Origin: Burkholderia sp. S171
Lineage (GTDB): Bacteria; Pseudomonadota; Gammaproteobacteria; Burkholderiales; Burkholderiaceae
Direction of reading: 5' to 3'
Length of the DNA: 64,000 nt
NCBI RefSeq assembly: GCF_009766085.1
Contig: NZ_LMUF01000007.1
Coordinates: forward strand, 302,504-366,503
The notes below the pieces were generated by a model. It saw only the letters and a program-made list of their open reading frames with translations. It made no database searches and was not told the DNA's origin. Positions 51,991 to 60,344 of the stretch are shown here, one piece after another; the first letter of the stretch is position 1; every line of letters starts with the position of its first letter. A program made the position numbers and the translations under genes.

Positions 51991-52270
51991 ACGCTTTCTA
52001 ACGTGTTGCGACCGAGGAGTCCGCCCGATCGCAGGTTCGTGCGGCTGTCCTGAACAAACTGTTTCTATGTAGTATGCGATTAGTAAGATATCTCCGATCG
52101 AGAAGAACAGGCAGTCAGTCAAAATAAGCCAGTCCCTAGAGCACGCGCTCTAAGCCCACTCGATTGCGCGACCGCGAACATTCTGTCTGCGTTAGAAAGC
52201 GTAATAGCTTGTATAGCCACTGACGCGTGGGCGTGACGTCAAAGGTCTTAATAATTAAGGGAGTTCGGCG
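51991..52270. other. Intergenic region before the small 81-residue gene
   Basis: 280 nt without coding pattern. An AT-rich part around 52070-52260 should hold the promoter of the next gene, whose ribosome binding site AAGGGAG lies 9 nt before its ATG. Confidence 0.45.
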
Positions 52271-52516
52271 ATGCAAATCAATCTTCGCAATACGCTCGAT
52301 GCGTCTTACGCGCGGCTCAAGCACATAGAGCCATCACCTACGGCACCCACGGCATTCGCAGGCAACTACGCGCTGTGCCTGGGCATGATCATGGGCGCCC
52401 AGACCTGCAAGGGGATGTCGGTCAAAGAAGCAGAAAGCGAACGCGCCTACCTGGCGATGCTGGCCGCCTTCTACGAGATCCAACTTGCCATGCCGCGGAA
52501 ACTAAGCAAGCGTTGA
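52271..52516 (+). CDS. Hypothetical 81-residue protein
   Basis: Starts at an ATG with AAGGGAG 9 nt upstream, a strong site. The product begins MQINLRNTLDASYARLKHIE and continues with a hydrophobic, Cys/Met-rich centre (NYALCLGMIMGAQTCKGMSV) and a helical, charged end. I do not recognise the family. There is no signal peptide; two cysteines are present. It is isolated between rpiA and a glycosyltransferase relic. Confidence 0.6.
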   Translation: MQINLRNTLDASYARLKHIEPSPTAPTAFAGNYALCLGMIMGAQTCKGMSVKEAESERAYLAMLAAFYEIQLAMPRKLSKR

Positions 52517-52644
52517 AGGAGTCAGGCAAGCAGGTTATCGAAAGAGCCTGGCATTTCATGTCTCGGGATTTTTCAATCTTTAACTGTTTGGGTCAATTAG
52601 CTTTTGCGTCTGTTCTAGTCTCTCTCTTAGCACTAGCAATTTAG

Positions 52645-53325
52645 TCAACGATGCGTTGCCAGGTTCACATCGGCTTTAGGCGGCGGTGATGCCAGTTCAG
52701 GTTCACGCGGCAACGTGCTGGTCGCATCCGCGAGTGCCTGTGCGTTGGCCGGTTCGACGATCAACCCATCCTCGCGATCCTTCAGTATTTCCGGCACTGC
52801 GCCTCCGTTAGAGGCGACCACAGGCTTGCCTGCGACCATGGCTTCAATGATCAAGAGACCGAACGGTTCCGGTTGCGTGCACGCATGCACGACCACATCC
52901 ATTACGTTCATCCATGACGCTACGTCGTGTTGAAAGTCCACGAAGTTCACGCGCTCCTCAATGCCAAGCGCTTTCGCTTGCGCTCTTAACCCCTCTGCGT
53001 GATCGGTCTCGCCGAAGAGTGCATCGCCGACAAGAACAAGATGAGCGCGTGCAATCGCGTCGCGTTCTACATGCCGACCCTTCCATGCGTTGAAACGACC
53101 GAACAAGCCGACGAGAAAGGCGTTGGTGGGAAGCTCAAGCGCTGCACGGCGCCGGTGCATTGGCGCCGACTGCGGTCCTTCCTGATGTTCGAGATACCTG
53201 CGTTCGTGTCCACCAATACCCGCACACCTACAGCCTGGAGCCGTTCTCGAAACGGGCCGTCCGATGGCAATAGGACTTCGCTGCGTCGGGTGCATTGAAT
53301 GGCGGGTAGCAGCAGGCGGATCTAG
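52645..53325 (-). pseudogene. Relic of a family-4 glycosyltransferase
   Basis: The C-terminal GT4 domain is readable from about 53140 down: VGLFGRFNAWKGRHV, LVLVGDALFGE, VVHACTQPEPFGLLIIEAMV with the E-x7-E motif, and AVPEILKDREDG. It then stops about 50 residues early. A piece of the N-terminal domain (RRSEVLLPSDGPFRERLQAV) is present at about 53190-53290 in a different frame, and roughly 130 residues that should lie between are missing. No start codon precedes the N-terminal piece; a TAG does. So it is an internally deleted, frame-shifted gene, not a working enzyme. Confidence 0.75.
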
Positions 53326-53583
53326 CCCTCGCCGCGCATGGCGAATGAAATCGATCAGCTGGCCGCGGATTTTGCGGGCATCGATGACAGGGCGGAGCGA
53401 ATAGTCAATGAACGACAGGCAAATCCCGCGCCGGTGGAATTACTGACCGCGGGCGAGCGGGAACAGCGGTCAATATTTCGCAATACGATAGTCGAACTGT
53501 GTGGGTATACGAACGTATGCGTGCAGCGACTATCTTTAAACTCGTTTCATCGGCAGCAAAGGCTGCGGCAGACGGATTTCATA

Positions 53584-54756
53584 ATGAAAGTGGCTATTGT
53601 TCACGACTGGCTGGTGACGTCGGGCGGCGCTGAGAAGGTACTGGAGCAGATGATCGCCTGCTTTCCGCAGGCAGATATTTTCAGTCTGGTGGACTTCCTC
53701 GAAGACCGCTCGATTGTTCATAATAAGCCAGTGAAGACTTCCTTCATTCAGAGGCTTCCCTACGCGAAGAAAAAGTATCGGGGGTATTTGCCGTTGATGC
53801 CGCTTGCTATCGAACAGTTCGACTTGTCCGGCTATGACCTTGTGCTCTCGAGTTCGCATGCTGTAGCGAAGGGCGTGCTGGTTGGGCCTGACCAGACCCA
53901 TGTGAGCTATGTGCATTCCCCCATCCGTTACGCGTGGGACCTGCAACATCAGTATTTGCGTGAGGCGCGTCTTGAGCATGGGCCGCGGTCTTGGGCTGCC
54001 CGCATGTTGCTGCATTATTTGCGTAACTGGGACGCACGCTCGGCCAACGGCGTGGACCGCATCATTGCGAATTCGCAGTTCGTGGCTCGCCGGATCATGA
54101 AGAGCTATAGGCGTGAAGCGGCGGTCATTGCGCCGCCGGTTGACGTCCAGGCATTCGAAGTGGGTGACAAGAAGGACGACTTTTATTTGACGGCTTCGCG
54201 GATGGTGCCTTACAAGCGTATCGATATGATCGTGGAAGCGTTTGCTTCCATGCCCGATCGCAAGCTGGTGGTGATTGGCGATGGTCCGCAGATGGATTTG
54301 GTTCGGTCGAAGGCTACACCTAATGTGAGTATTTTGGGGTATCAGTCGTTCGCGGTCTTGAAGGATCACATGCAACGCGCCAAGGCGTTTGTGTATGCCG
54401 CGGAAGAGGATTTTGGCATTGCCATAGTGGAAGCGCAGGCGTGTGGAACACCCGTCATTGCTTATGGCAAGGGTGGGGCGCTGGAGTCGGTGGTTCCGCT
54501 CGGATCTCCTGGGGCGACGGGTTTGCATTTCATGACCCAGACATCAGCGTCGCTGTGTGATGCCGTGGAGCGGTTCGAGGATTGCTCGCATGCTTTTACG
54601 ATTGCTGCGTGCCGCAGGAATGCTGAACGTTTCGGTGCCGCTGATTTCCGCCGCCGGTTTGTTGTTGAGGTATTGAACGCGATGGCCAAGGCCAGTCCTA
54701 GCCGGGAAAGCGAGCTGACGAGTGTTATGCCGCCGGCGTATGTCAAGGTCACTTAG
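53584..54756 (+). CDS. Family-4 glycosyltransferase, intact
   Basis: 390 residues from the ATG at 53584 (MKVAIVHDWLVTSGGAEKVL, the usual GT4 start). The frame is open back to 53338 but that 82-residue lead has no GT homology or ribosome binding site pattern. The C-terminal nucleotide-sugar domain has ASRMVPYKRIDMIVEAF, LVVIGDGPQ and EEDFGIAIVEAQACGTPVIA with the E-x7-E motif. This type, often a mannosyl- or rhamnosyltransferase, builds exopolysaccharide repeat units. The partial mannose-1-phosphate guanylyltransferase gene at the window edge suggests GDP-mannose as donor. It is downstream of the GT4 relic. Confidence 0.92.
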   Translation: MKVAIVHDWLVTSGGAEKVLEQMIACFPQADIFSLVDFLEDRSIVHNKPVKTSFIQRLPYAKKKYRGYLPLMPLAIEQFDLSGYDLVLSSSHAVAKGVLVGPDQTHVSYVHSPIRYAWDLQHQYLREARLEHGPRSWAARMLLHYLRNWDARSANGVDRIIANSQFVARRIMKSYRREAAVIAPPVDVQAFEVGDKKDDFYLTASRMVPYKRIDMIVEAFASMPDRKLVVIGDGPQMDLVRSKATPNVSILGYQSFAVLKDHMQRAKAFVYAAEEDFGIAIVEAQACGTPVIAYGKGGALESVVPLGSPGATGLHFMTQTSASLCDAVERFEDCSHAFTIAACRRNAERFGAADFRRRFVVEVLNAMAKASPSRESELTSVMPPAYVKVT

Positions 54757-55575
54757 AGCGACGATTATTCGTTCGCACCAGTGGACGGATTTGGATGCCG
54801 GTGGTTTCGGACGTAGCGGCCGGGGTTGATGCCGGGTTGCTGCTTTCGGCTTTGGCCGTCTACGCGAGCCGGCTATTTCTTTATCGCTATCCATGGCACA
54901 TGGCGACCATCTATTGCAATGCCGGGGTGTTCGTAAGTATTTGTATGCCACGATAGCCCGCATCACGGTACACAACAGTCTCCTCGCCGGGCAGCAAACC
55001 GTCCGCTTTGACAATGTCATGCACGTTCGTGGCCGTTCCTCTTGCGGTCTGTACCAGCGCGGATTCGGCGCGGCGACGACGGGTAGCGGTGGCGCATTGC
55101 TGCGCCACCGCCCCGTGAAAGCCGGACGTGCGAGTCGACGAAACACTTGAAGTGCGCTGTTGAACGGATGCGTCGTTGAAAGCAAAGGCTGCATAGCATT
55201 GCTTGAAGCCGGCAAAACTATCGCGTTCTAAAGCGCCATTGCCGTGGGCATTTTCGCAGAAAAACCAGGTGTCGAACCGGGTCCATCGCCTACCGGCTGC
55301 GTACCCCAATCGCTTAGATCAGGCTCGTCCACACCCGCAAAAAATCCACGTCGTACAAAGGCAAACATCACGCCGCCATCACCGGGGCAACCCTCCAGCG
55401 GCGATGATCAACGCGGTCTTGTTCAGTAGTGCAACTTAGATTTGGAAGCTGACTCGCTTCACGTTGCAGCGAAACAGCCTGAGTCGCCAACAGCGCCCAA
55501 TGTCGCATCGAGACACAAGCGCCGAACACTTGAGGCCATGCCCTGGCTTCTTCGCTCCAGCACTTTGTCCCGTGT
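54757..55575. other. Degenerate intergenic DNA with an IS remnant
   Basis: 819 nt with no intact gene. The only recognisable part is a short IS5-type transposase fragment at 54941-55069. The frames on either side have stops or no family pattern. The end next to 55575 lies downstream of the crp-like gene. Confidence 0.55.
54941..55069 (-). mobile_element. Fragment of an IS5-family transposase
   Basis: About 43 codons read TARGTATNVHDIVKADGLLP then GEETVVYRDAGYRGI, which matches the DDE region of IS5-family transposases around the second catalytic Asp (typically V-x-DAGY-x-G). Neither the preceding nor the following transposase parts are present in any frame, and no terminal inverted repeats are seen. 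It is a dead scar rather than an element. Confidence 0.65.
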
Positions 55576-56310
55576 TCAGTGAACCGCTTCAGCCTGATGC
55601 AAACGCGGCAGCAGCCGGTCGAATTCACGCTTGACGATGCCGTAGCATTCGCATGCACGCGACTCAAGGCCTTCGCGATCCAGGACCTTGATGCAACCAC
55701 GGCTGTGATGGATCAGCCCGGCATTGTGAAGCTTGCCTGCGGCTTCTGTCACGCCTTCACGACGTACGCCCAGCATGTCTGCAATCAACTGCTGCGTGAC
55801 TTGCAACTGGTTCGACGTGGTGCGATCGATTTCGATGAGAAGCCAGCGGCACAGTTGCTTGTTGAGCGAGTGGTGGCGATTGCATGCTGCCGTTTGCGCA
55901 ACTTGCGTGAGAAGGGCTTGCATGTACAGCAGCATCAGGCGGCGCAGGAAGTCAGAGCGGCCAAACTGTTCACGCAGTGCGGATGCGCTCATGCGATAAG
56001 CGAAGCCCGGGCATTGCACCTGGACGCGCGTCGGCATGGTTTCGCCGCCCGTCAGTACCGGCACGCCGGTCATGCCTTCACGGCCGACTGCTGCGATCTC
56101 TACCGAACCGCCGTCTTCCATCGTGTGCAGCAGGGAGATGATGGCGGTGGTGGGGAAATACACGTGATGAATACGTTGTCCCGAATCGCACAGCAATTGG
56201 TCGGTGCGAAGTTGAACCAGTTCAAGATGCGGCGTGAGGGCTTGCCATTCGTGTGCGGGAAGTGCACCCAACAAATGATTGCCATGCAGGTCGGACTGAA
56301 GGGTCAGCAT
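55576..56310 (-). CDS. Crp/Fnr-family transcriptional regulator
   Basis: 244 residues. The N-terminal cyclic-nucleotide-binding beta-roll includes LELVQLRTDQLLCDSGQRIH, VYFPTTAIISLLHTMEDGG and AAVGREGMTGVPVLTGGE, a pattern of the Fnr-like group without the Arg-Ser that binds cAMP and without Fnr cysteines. The C-terminal HTH is VTQQLIADMLGVRREGVTEA. It is a single gene in the polysaccharide region, reading away from DUF1839; similar regulators often control exopolysaccharide synthesis. The effector is unknown. Confidence 0.9.
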   Translation of the reverse strand: MLTLQSDLHGNHLLGALPAHEWQALTPHLELVQLRTDQLLCDSGQRIHHVYFPTTAIISLLHTMEDGGSVEIAAVGREGMTGVPVLTGGETMPTRVQVQCPGFAYRMSASALREQFGRSDFLRRLMLLYMQALLTQVAQTAACNRHHSLNKQLCRWLLIEIDRTTSNQLQVTQQLIADMLGVRREGVTEAAGKLHNAGLIHHSRGCIKVLDREGLESRACECYGIVKREFDRLLPRLHQAEAVH

Positions 56311-57921
56311 GATGTTCTTCTCTCGTAACTTTGCGCATTGCGCCTTACTTGTTATTTACCGGCCAGCGATTCGTTTCGTGGATGCATCTGACGGCCCCAT
56401 CGAAACATGTCGCGACCAGCCCCGTAAGCAACCCCGCATCGTCATTTAGTTAAATTCGTTTTGGACAGTGCCGGTGCCGCGAGACTCATTTAGCGAGGAC
56501 CGTGCCAGCAATGAAGAATCTCAATGCCATCATGGCGCTGTGCTTCAAGCGGCGTGACCACAAATCCGCAGATGGATATTTTTGTTTCACTCTTGAACAT
56601 GGCGCCGGTGGACAGACGCTATTGATGCGATTGATGCAGTGCATGCTTTCGTCTGCGCAATGCCTTGCTGGTGGCCCATTGGAGTTTTTTTTCGAGTGCG
56701 CAAAGCAAGCTCGCGGGGTTGTGCATCGAGGGCTTAAGCCACCAATCGTCGGTTGTTTGAAAATTGATTCAGAACTGTTCCATCAACTTGGTGCGCTAAC
56801 GAACGCAGTTGCTCCGGAGCGGCGCTTGACACGCTGGTACCGCCTGATGGGAGGCATGTCGCCTTGCTCAGCATGGGCTTCTCGTTACGCGGGTCGAAAA
56901 CTGAAAACGTTGCGTTGAACGCACGAATCTCGCCTTCTGGCGGATGAGAAGTGTTGCGTTGGCGACCAGTCAGCGGAATACGGCGTACGTGGCCGAGTGA
57001 AAGAGGGAACCGGTCGGGCGTCGCGATAGTCCGGATCGACAATATGAACTCAGCGTGCCAAACGTTTGGCGTTGTTTGGCGTTGTTTGGCGTTCACTACC
57101 CGTTCCAAGTTCTCGTTGCTGGTTTGCTTCACGCGAACCTCAAGTCCGAGGTCATGGCGCTGCGTGCATGCGTGTTCGGGAACGTGGAGCGCTTCGATCA
57201 AGACGTCACCGTTGATCTTGTCACGCAAGGTTCACGGTTGCATCGTGGTCGAGTGGACCGAATCTGTTGCGTCGGTGAAATCGAAGATGTGTCCGAGCAG
57301 ATCAGAGGCATGGATACGTGCTGTGCGGTGTGCCTCGAGTGTCATGTCTTTCGACGCACGGGCCACTTTCCTTGCGCCGTCACGAAGGCGCGCGTGTTCC
57401 AGACGGGTGTCGATAGGTACGGCAGTCTCATTGATCAAATGCTCATTGAGGCCGTCAAGGCCCTCGTCTGTGATGAGGGCCACTGTGGGGACGCTAAACC
57501 TGCGCGAGGCCGTGCCAAGCGCTTTTAGGCACTCCCAGGGCACCTATTACGCCCCAGCCCGCGCCGATCGCAGGTCCTGCAACTGTCAAACAATCTCGTT
57601 AGCGGCAATTAGAAGTCGTGCCCTGCGAGTTCATCGCGTAAAGGCACATCGGGCCGTAGAGCAGCCAGAATCGCCGGCAACCGCTAAGTAGATAACGTTT
57701 GCGCGCGCAGTTCGGGGCGGTAGCGGATCGACAAAACTAAGCGTCAGGTGAACGAGGTTGTTGTTGCCATCGAATGGCGATGTAACGTGGCGTCGAGGCG
57801 ACCCACTCTTATAGAGTGCAGCCGGCGCGCCGCCCTGGACGCGTCGCTGCTACTTTGTTTTTGATTGGCGGGTCAAAACTCTGCGGCCGCCCGAAGAGGC
57901 CCAGAGCTGAATAACGAGCCC
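56311..57921. other. 1.6 kb of unrecognised, probably decayed DNA
   Basis: Several frames of 100-165 codons exist on both strands (for example 56502-56918 plus, and 56734-57228 and 57232-57543 minus), but none has a ribosome binding site with a family pattern I know. The two minus-strand frames are adjacent and could be pieces of one old gene. A 10-bp triple repeat lies at 57064-57093. GC content is uneven. I read this as remnant insertion DNA of unknown origin. Confidence 0.5.
57064..57093. repeat. Three tandem copies of a 10-bp unit
   Basis: GTTTGGCGTT occurs three times without mismatch at 57064-57073, 57074-57083 and 57084-57093. Confidence 0.9.
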
Positions 57922-58959
57922 TTAACTAATCAGCGCCGCAAGCGGTTCCACGATTTTGGCGTAGGACTCTTCCAGCACGTCGAAACATTCGTGGCAGGCG
58001 TCCCGTCGGCCACGCGCAATGGCCCGCACCAGCCGGAACTGCATCACCATCGACTCGGTCGCGATGCGTTGCGCGGCTGTCGGCATTGCGTCAGGGATAG
58101 CGAAACCACGCTCGCGCATCCAGACGAGGTATCTCGACATGAACTCGAAGTTCGAGCCGAGTTGCCGCATGACGTTGAACGTGTACAGATTGAAGTGCTC
58201 CGGGCCGCGCTCGAACAGCATCTCGAGATGCTCGGGAAAAGCCGCACGCCATTGCGTGATCGGATTGCGCGCCGGGCGCCGTTGCAAATGCGCAACCAGC
58301 AGATCCGCCGATGCTTCCGCCAGCGCCGTGCCGCTCAGCGGCGCCCGGGCGCGCTTGCAGAACTCGACGTAGGGAAACAGTAGCTCAGGGCGGCCATCGA
58401 GTTCCGGCAACCGGCGAAACACGCCTTCATAGTCCTCACCGTCGAGCACGAAGTAACCCGTGTTGTGGAAATAACCGAGCCGGCGCGAGCGCGGATCGAT
58501 GTAATCCACGCCGATGGTCGTCTTCGTGTGATCGTTGCGGTATGACGTGGCGCGCGTATCGGGCAGGTAAAACGCATCGACTTCAGCCAGCACCGTATGG
58601 CCGCGCTGGGTCTGCGTACGCACTCGGTCTTCCAGCGAATCGTAGATGGCCAGTTCCTGAACCTGCAAACCATAGAGCTTGTCGAGGTCCTCCAGCGGAA
58701 ACTTGAAGAACGTGAACTGGTCGCCTTCGAAGTCTTGCGTCACGGTAAAGGCAAGCGCTGCGCGCGGATCGAGTCCATAGCCGTGCAGCAACTCGATCCA
58801 CAAGTCGACGTAGCAATTTGTTTCTGCCCAGACCCGTTCGCCCTGATGCAGGGAGTGCGATTGGTGCTTGCGCACGCGCATGTGATGCGGGTGCAGTTGC
58901 ACGACCCGGCCGCGCTCGCGGCTGGAATCCGTTGCGCCGCCGCTATGGACGGCAGTCAT
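57922..58959 (-). CDS. DUF1839 family protein
   Basis: 345 residues with family-like stretches: ERVWAETNCYVDLWIELLHG, FTFFKFPLEDLDKLYGLQVQ, TSYRNDHTKTTIGVDYIDP and GYFHNTGYFVLDGEDYEGVF. No catalytic motif is known. In many Burkholderia and Bradyrhizobium genomes such genes accompany a carrier protein and an aminoacyl:carrier-protein ligase (a class II synthetase-like enzyme), suggesting a role in using a carrier-bound amino acid. Here the ATG overlaps the stop of a damaged carrier-protein gene (ATGA), and no ligase gene is nearby. It appears intact. Confidence 0.85.
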   Translation of the reverse strand: MTAVHSGGATDSSRERGRVVQLHPHHMRVRKHQSHSLHQGERVWAETNCYVDLWIELLHGYGLDPRAALAFTVTQDFEGDQFTFFKFPLEDLDKLYGLQVQELAIYDSLEDRVRTQTQRGHTVLAEVDAFYLPDTRATSYRNDHTKTTIGVDYIDPRSRRLGYFHNTGYFVLDGEDYEGVFRRLPELDGRPELLFPYVEFCKRARAPLSGTALAEASADLLVAHLQRRPARNPITQWRAAFPEHLEMLFERGPEHFNLYTFNVMRQLGSNFEFMSRYLVWMRERGFAIPDAMPTAAQRIATESMVMQFRLVRAIARGRRDACHECFDVLEESYAKIVEPLAALIS

Positions 58960-59135
58960 GACAGCGCCTCGATTCCGGCGCTGATATGCGTTGGCGTATC
59001 GCTCCGGAGGAGCCCACGCGACGGCGAGCCGGCGGCGTCGAGGCTGGGGTCAAGGCCGGCGTCATCGGCGAGCGAATCAGCGGGAACGTTAAGCCGGGCG
59101 GATTCGGCAAGGATGCGGCGCAGTGCGGATTTCAA
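58956..59135 (-). pseudogene. Internally deleted acyl carrier protein gene
   Basis: 59 codons, TTG start at 59135 with GGGGGG 8 nt upstream. The first half is a normal carrier-protein helix 1 (LKSALRRILAESARLNVPAD, then SLADDAGL). The rest does not continue into the expected DSL/DSS phosphopantetheine site or helix 3; instead it reads through a Pro/Ser/Arg-rich stretch to a stop overlapping the DUF1839 start. Normal members are about 85-90 residues. The serine needed for function is therefore missing, so this cannot carry a thioester. The overlap with DUF1839 shows that the operon layout is retained. Confidence 0.65.
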
Positions 59136-59491
59136 GTAATAGCCCCCCAAAGAAGCGTCACTAAAGGTGTTTCACCCAGGACCGACGGCAGCCGCTTGAT
59201 ATCGGCTCTGTCGTGTGTCCGGAACCGGACTGGTCGTGCAATCGGCAATCTGGCGCACGTTTGTTTTGAAAGCTGGAAGCTCATCCGTACAAGCGGTTTT
59301 CGGGCTTTTCTTCCAGCCTTTTTCTCGCGGCAGTTTGTCATTCACCGATTGCGGTTCGGTTACCCGTATTTGACGGATTGACAAGGGGTTGCGTCGGTGC
59401 GATGCCGCACGGAAGTTAAGTGGTCTACGACTTAAGGTATGAACATCAAACAAGCCGGTGTTGCCGGCTTTATCTGGATCAGGACCGGCAC
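59136..59491. other. Intergenic region between carrier relic and GNAT gene
   Basis: 356 nt between divergent genes. No ORF with a supporting pattern. It should contain the promoters of the DUF1839 unit (minus) and the GNAT gene (plus). Confidence 0.45.
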
Positions 59492-60022
59492 ATGAACTGG
59501 AAAGCACTCGACTTCGAGCAAATAACCGCACGGGAGCTGTATTTGATCCTGCGGGCGCGAAGCGCTGTGTTCGTTGTCGAACAGTCCCATGTGCATCTGG
59601 ACCTGGACGGACGCGATGAAACATCGCTCCATGTCTTTGCAGTCGACGATATCTCCCGGCCGATGCCCGTCATGGCCTATGCGCGCTTGCACGAGCGCAG
59701 CAGGGGGCCGGAGGCGTCGAACGTGGTTGTGGTGGACAAGATTCTCACAAGCCCGCTACGGCGCGGCGACGGCACGGCTGCGGCGCTGATTGCACGTGTT
59801 CTTGCGGAAGCCGGGGAACGGTGGCCCGGACGGGGCGTGCGCTTGCTGGCGCCGGTGAGTCTGCGCGGATTTTACGAGGCATTCGGATTTCGCAAGGATG
59901 AGGGACCGTTCGTCGAGCGCGGGGTGCGCTTGATTGGGCTGATACGCAAGAGCCGTCATAACGAGCGGATGAGCCAGCGTGCCGGCGAAGCGGATTTCGT
60001 CGATATGGTCGAAGAAGTTTGA
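59492..60022 (+). CDS. ElaA-like GNAT acetyltransferase
   Basis: 176 residues from the ATG at 59492, with CAGGA 8 nt upstream. It matches the ElaA layout: LYLILRARSAVFVVEQSHVH followed by LDLDGRDETSLHVFAVDD, then VVVVDKILTSPLRRGDGTAAAL with the acetyl-CoA P-loop (Arg-Arg-Gly-x-Gly-x-Ala) and the C-terminal FYEAFGFRKDEGPFVERG. ElaA proteins acetylate an unknown amine. The tail of about 20 residues extends beyond the family core. It is a single gene. Confidence 0.88.
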   Translation: MNWKALDFEQITARELYLILRARSAVFVVEQSHVHLDLDGRDETSLHVFAVDDISRPMPVMAYARLHERSRGPEASNVVVVDKILTSPLRRGDGTAAALIARVLAEAGERWPGRGVRLLAPVSLRGFYEAFGFRKDEGPFVERGVRLIGLIRKSRHNERMSQRAGEADFVDMVEEV

Positions 60023-60344
60023 AGTTGTCCGAAACGCAGCCGCGCAAGAAGTACACGACGTTCCTGCAATACGACTCTGAAGGACCTGACGTCGGCATAG
60101 ACGTTTCCAAATGACACAGAGGACGCGAGTGACGTGCATTGCACGAACACGACGCCGACCTCGCCTTCACGGGATTTAACGATGTCGAGTGTATCCATCA
60201 CGAGAGTCAACAGCCGGTGCGCGCCGCCGCCCTTCGTCCGGACAATACGGCCACCGCGGACGCTGCGGGTACGCCGTGACGTTCAGCCACGAGGACAGTG
60301 GCGCAGCAAGACATCGCGCTGCCATCCAGGCTGATGCCGCGTAC
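60023..60344. other. Region before the exopolysaccharide glycosyltransferases
   Basis: 322 nt. An in-frame open stretch continues upstream of the next gene but shows no family pattern, and a minus-strand frame overlaps it. I see no terminator or strong promoter. Confidence 0.4.

Noticed and set aside
53338..53583. 82-codon N-terminal extension of the intact GT4 gene
   Set aside because: The GT4 fold starts at MKVAIVHDW (53584); the upstream part has no homology pattern and no suitable start.
56502..57543. Plus-strand frames 56502-56918 and 57055-57528 as genes
   Set aside because: No family pattern; residues are Cys/Arg-rich and opposing minus frames look at least as good.
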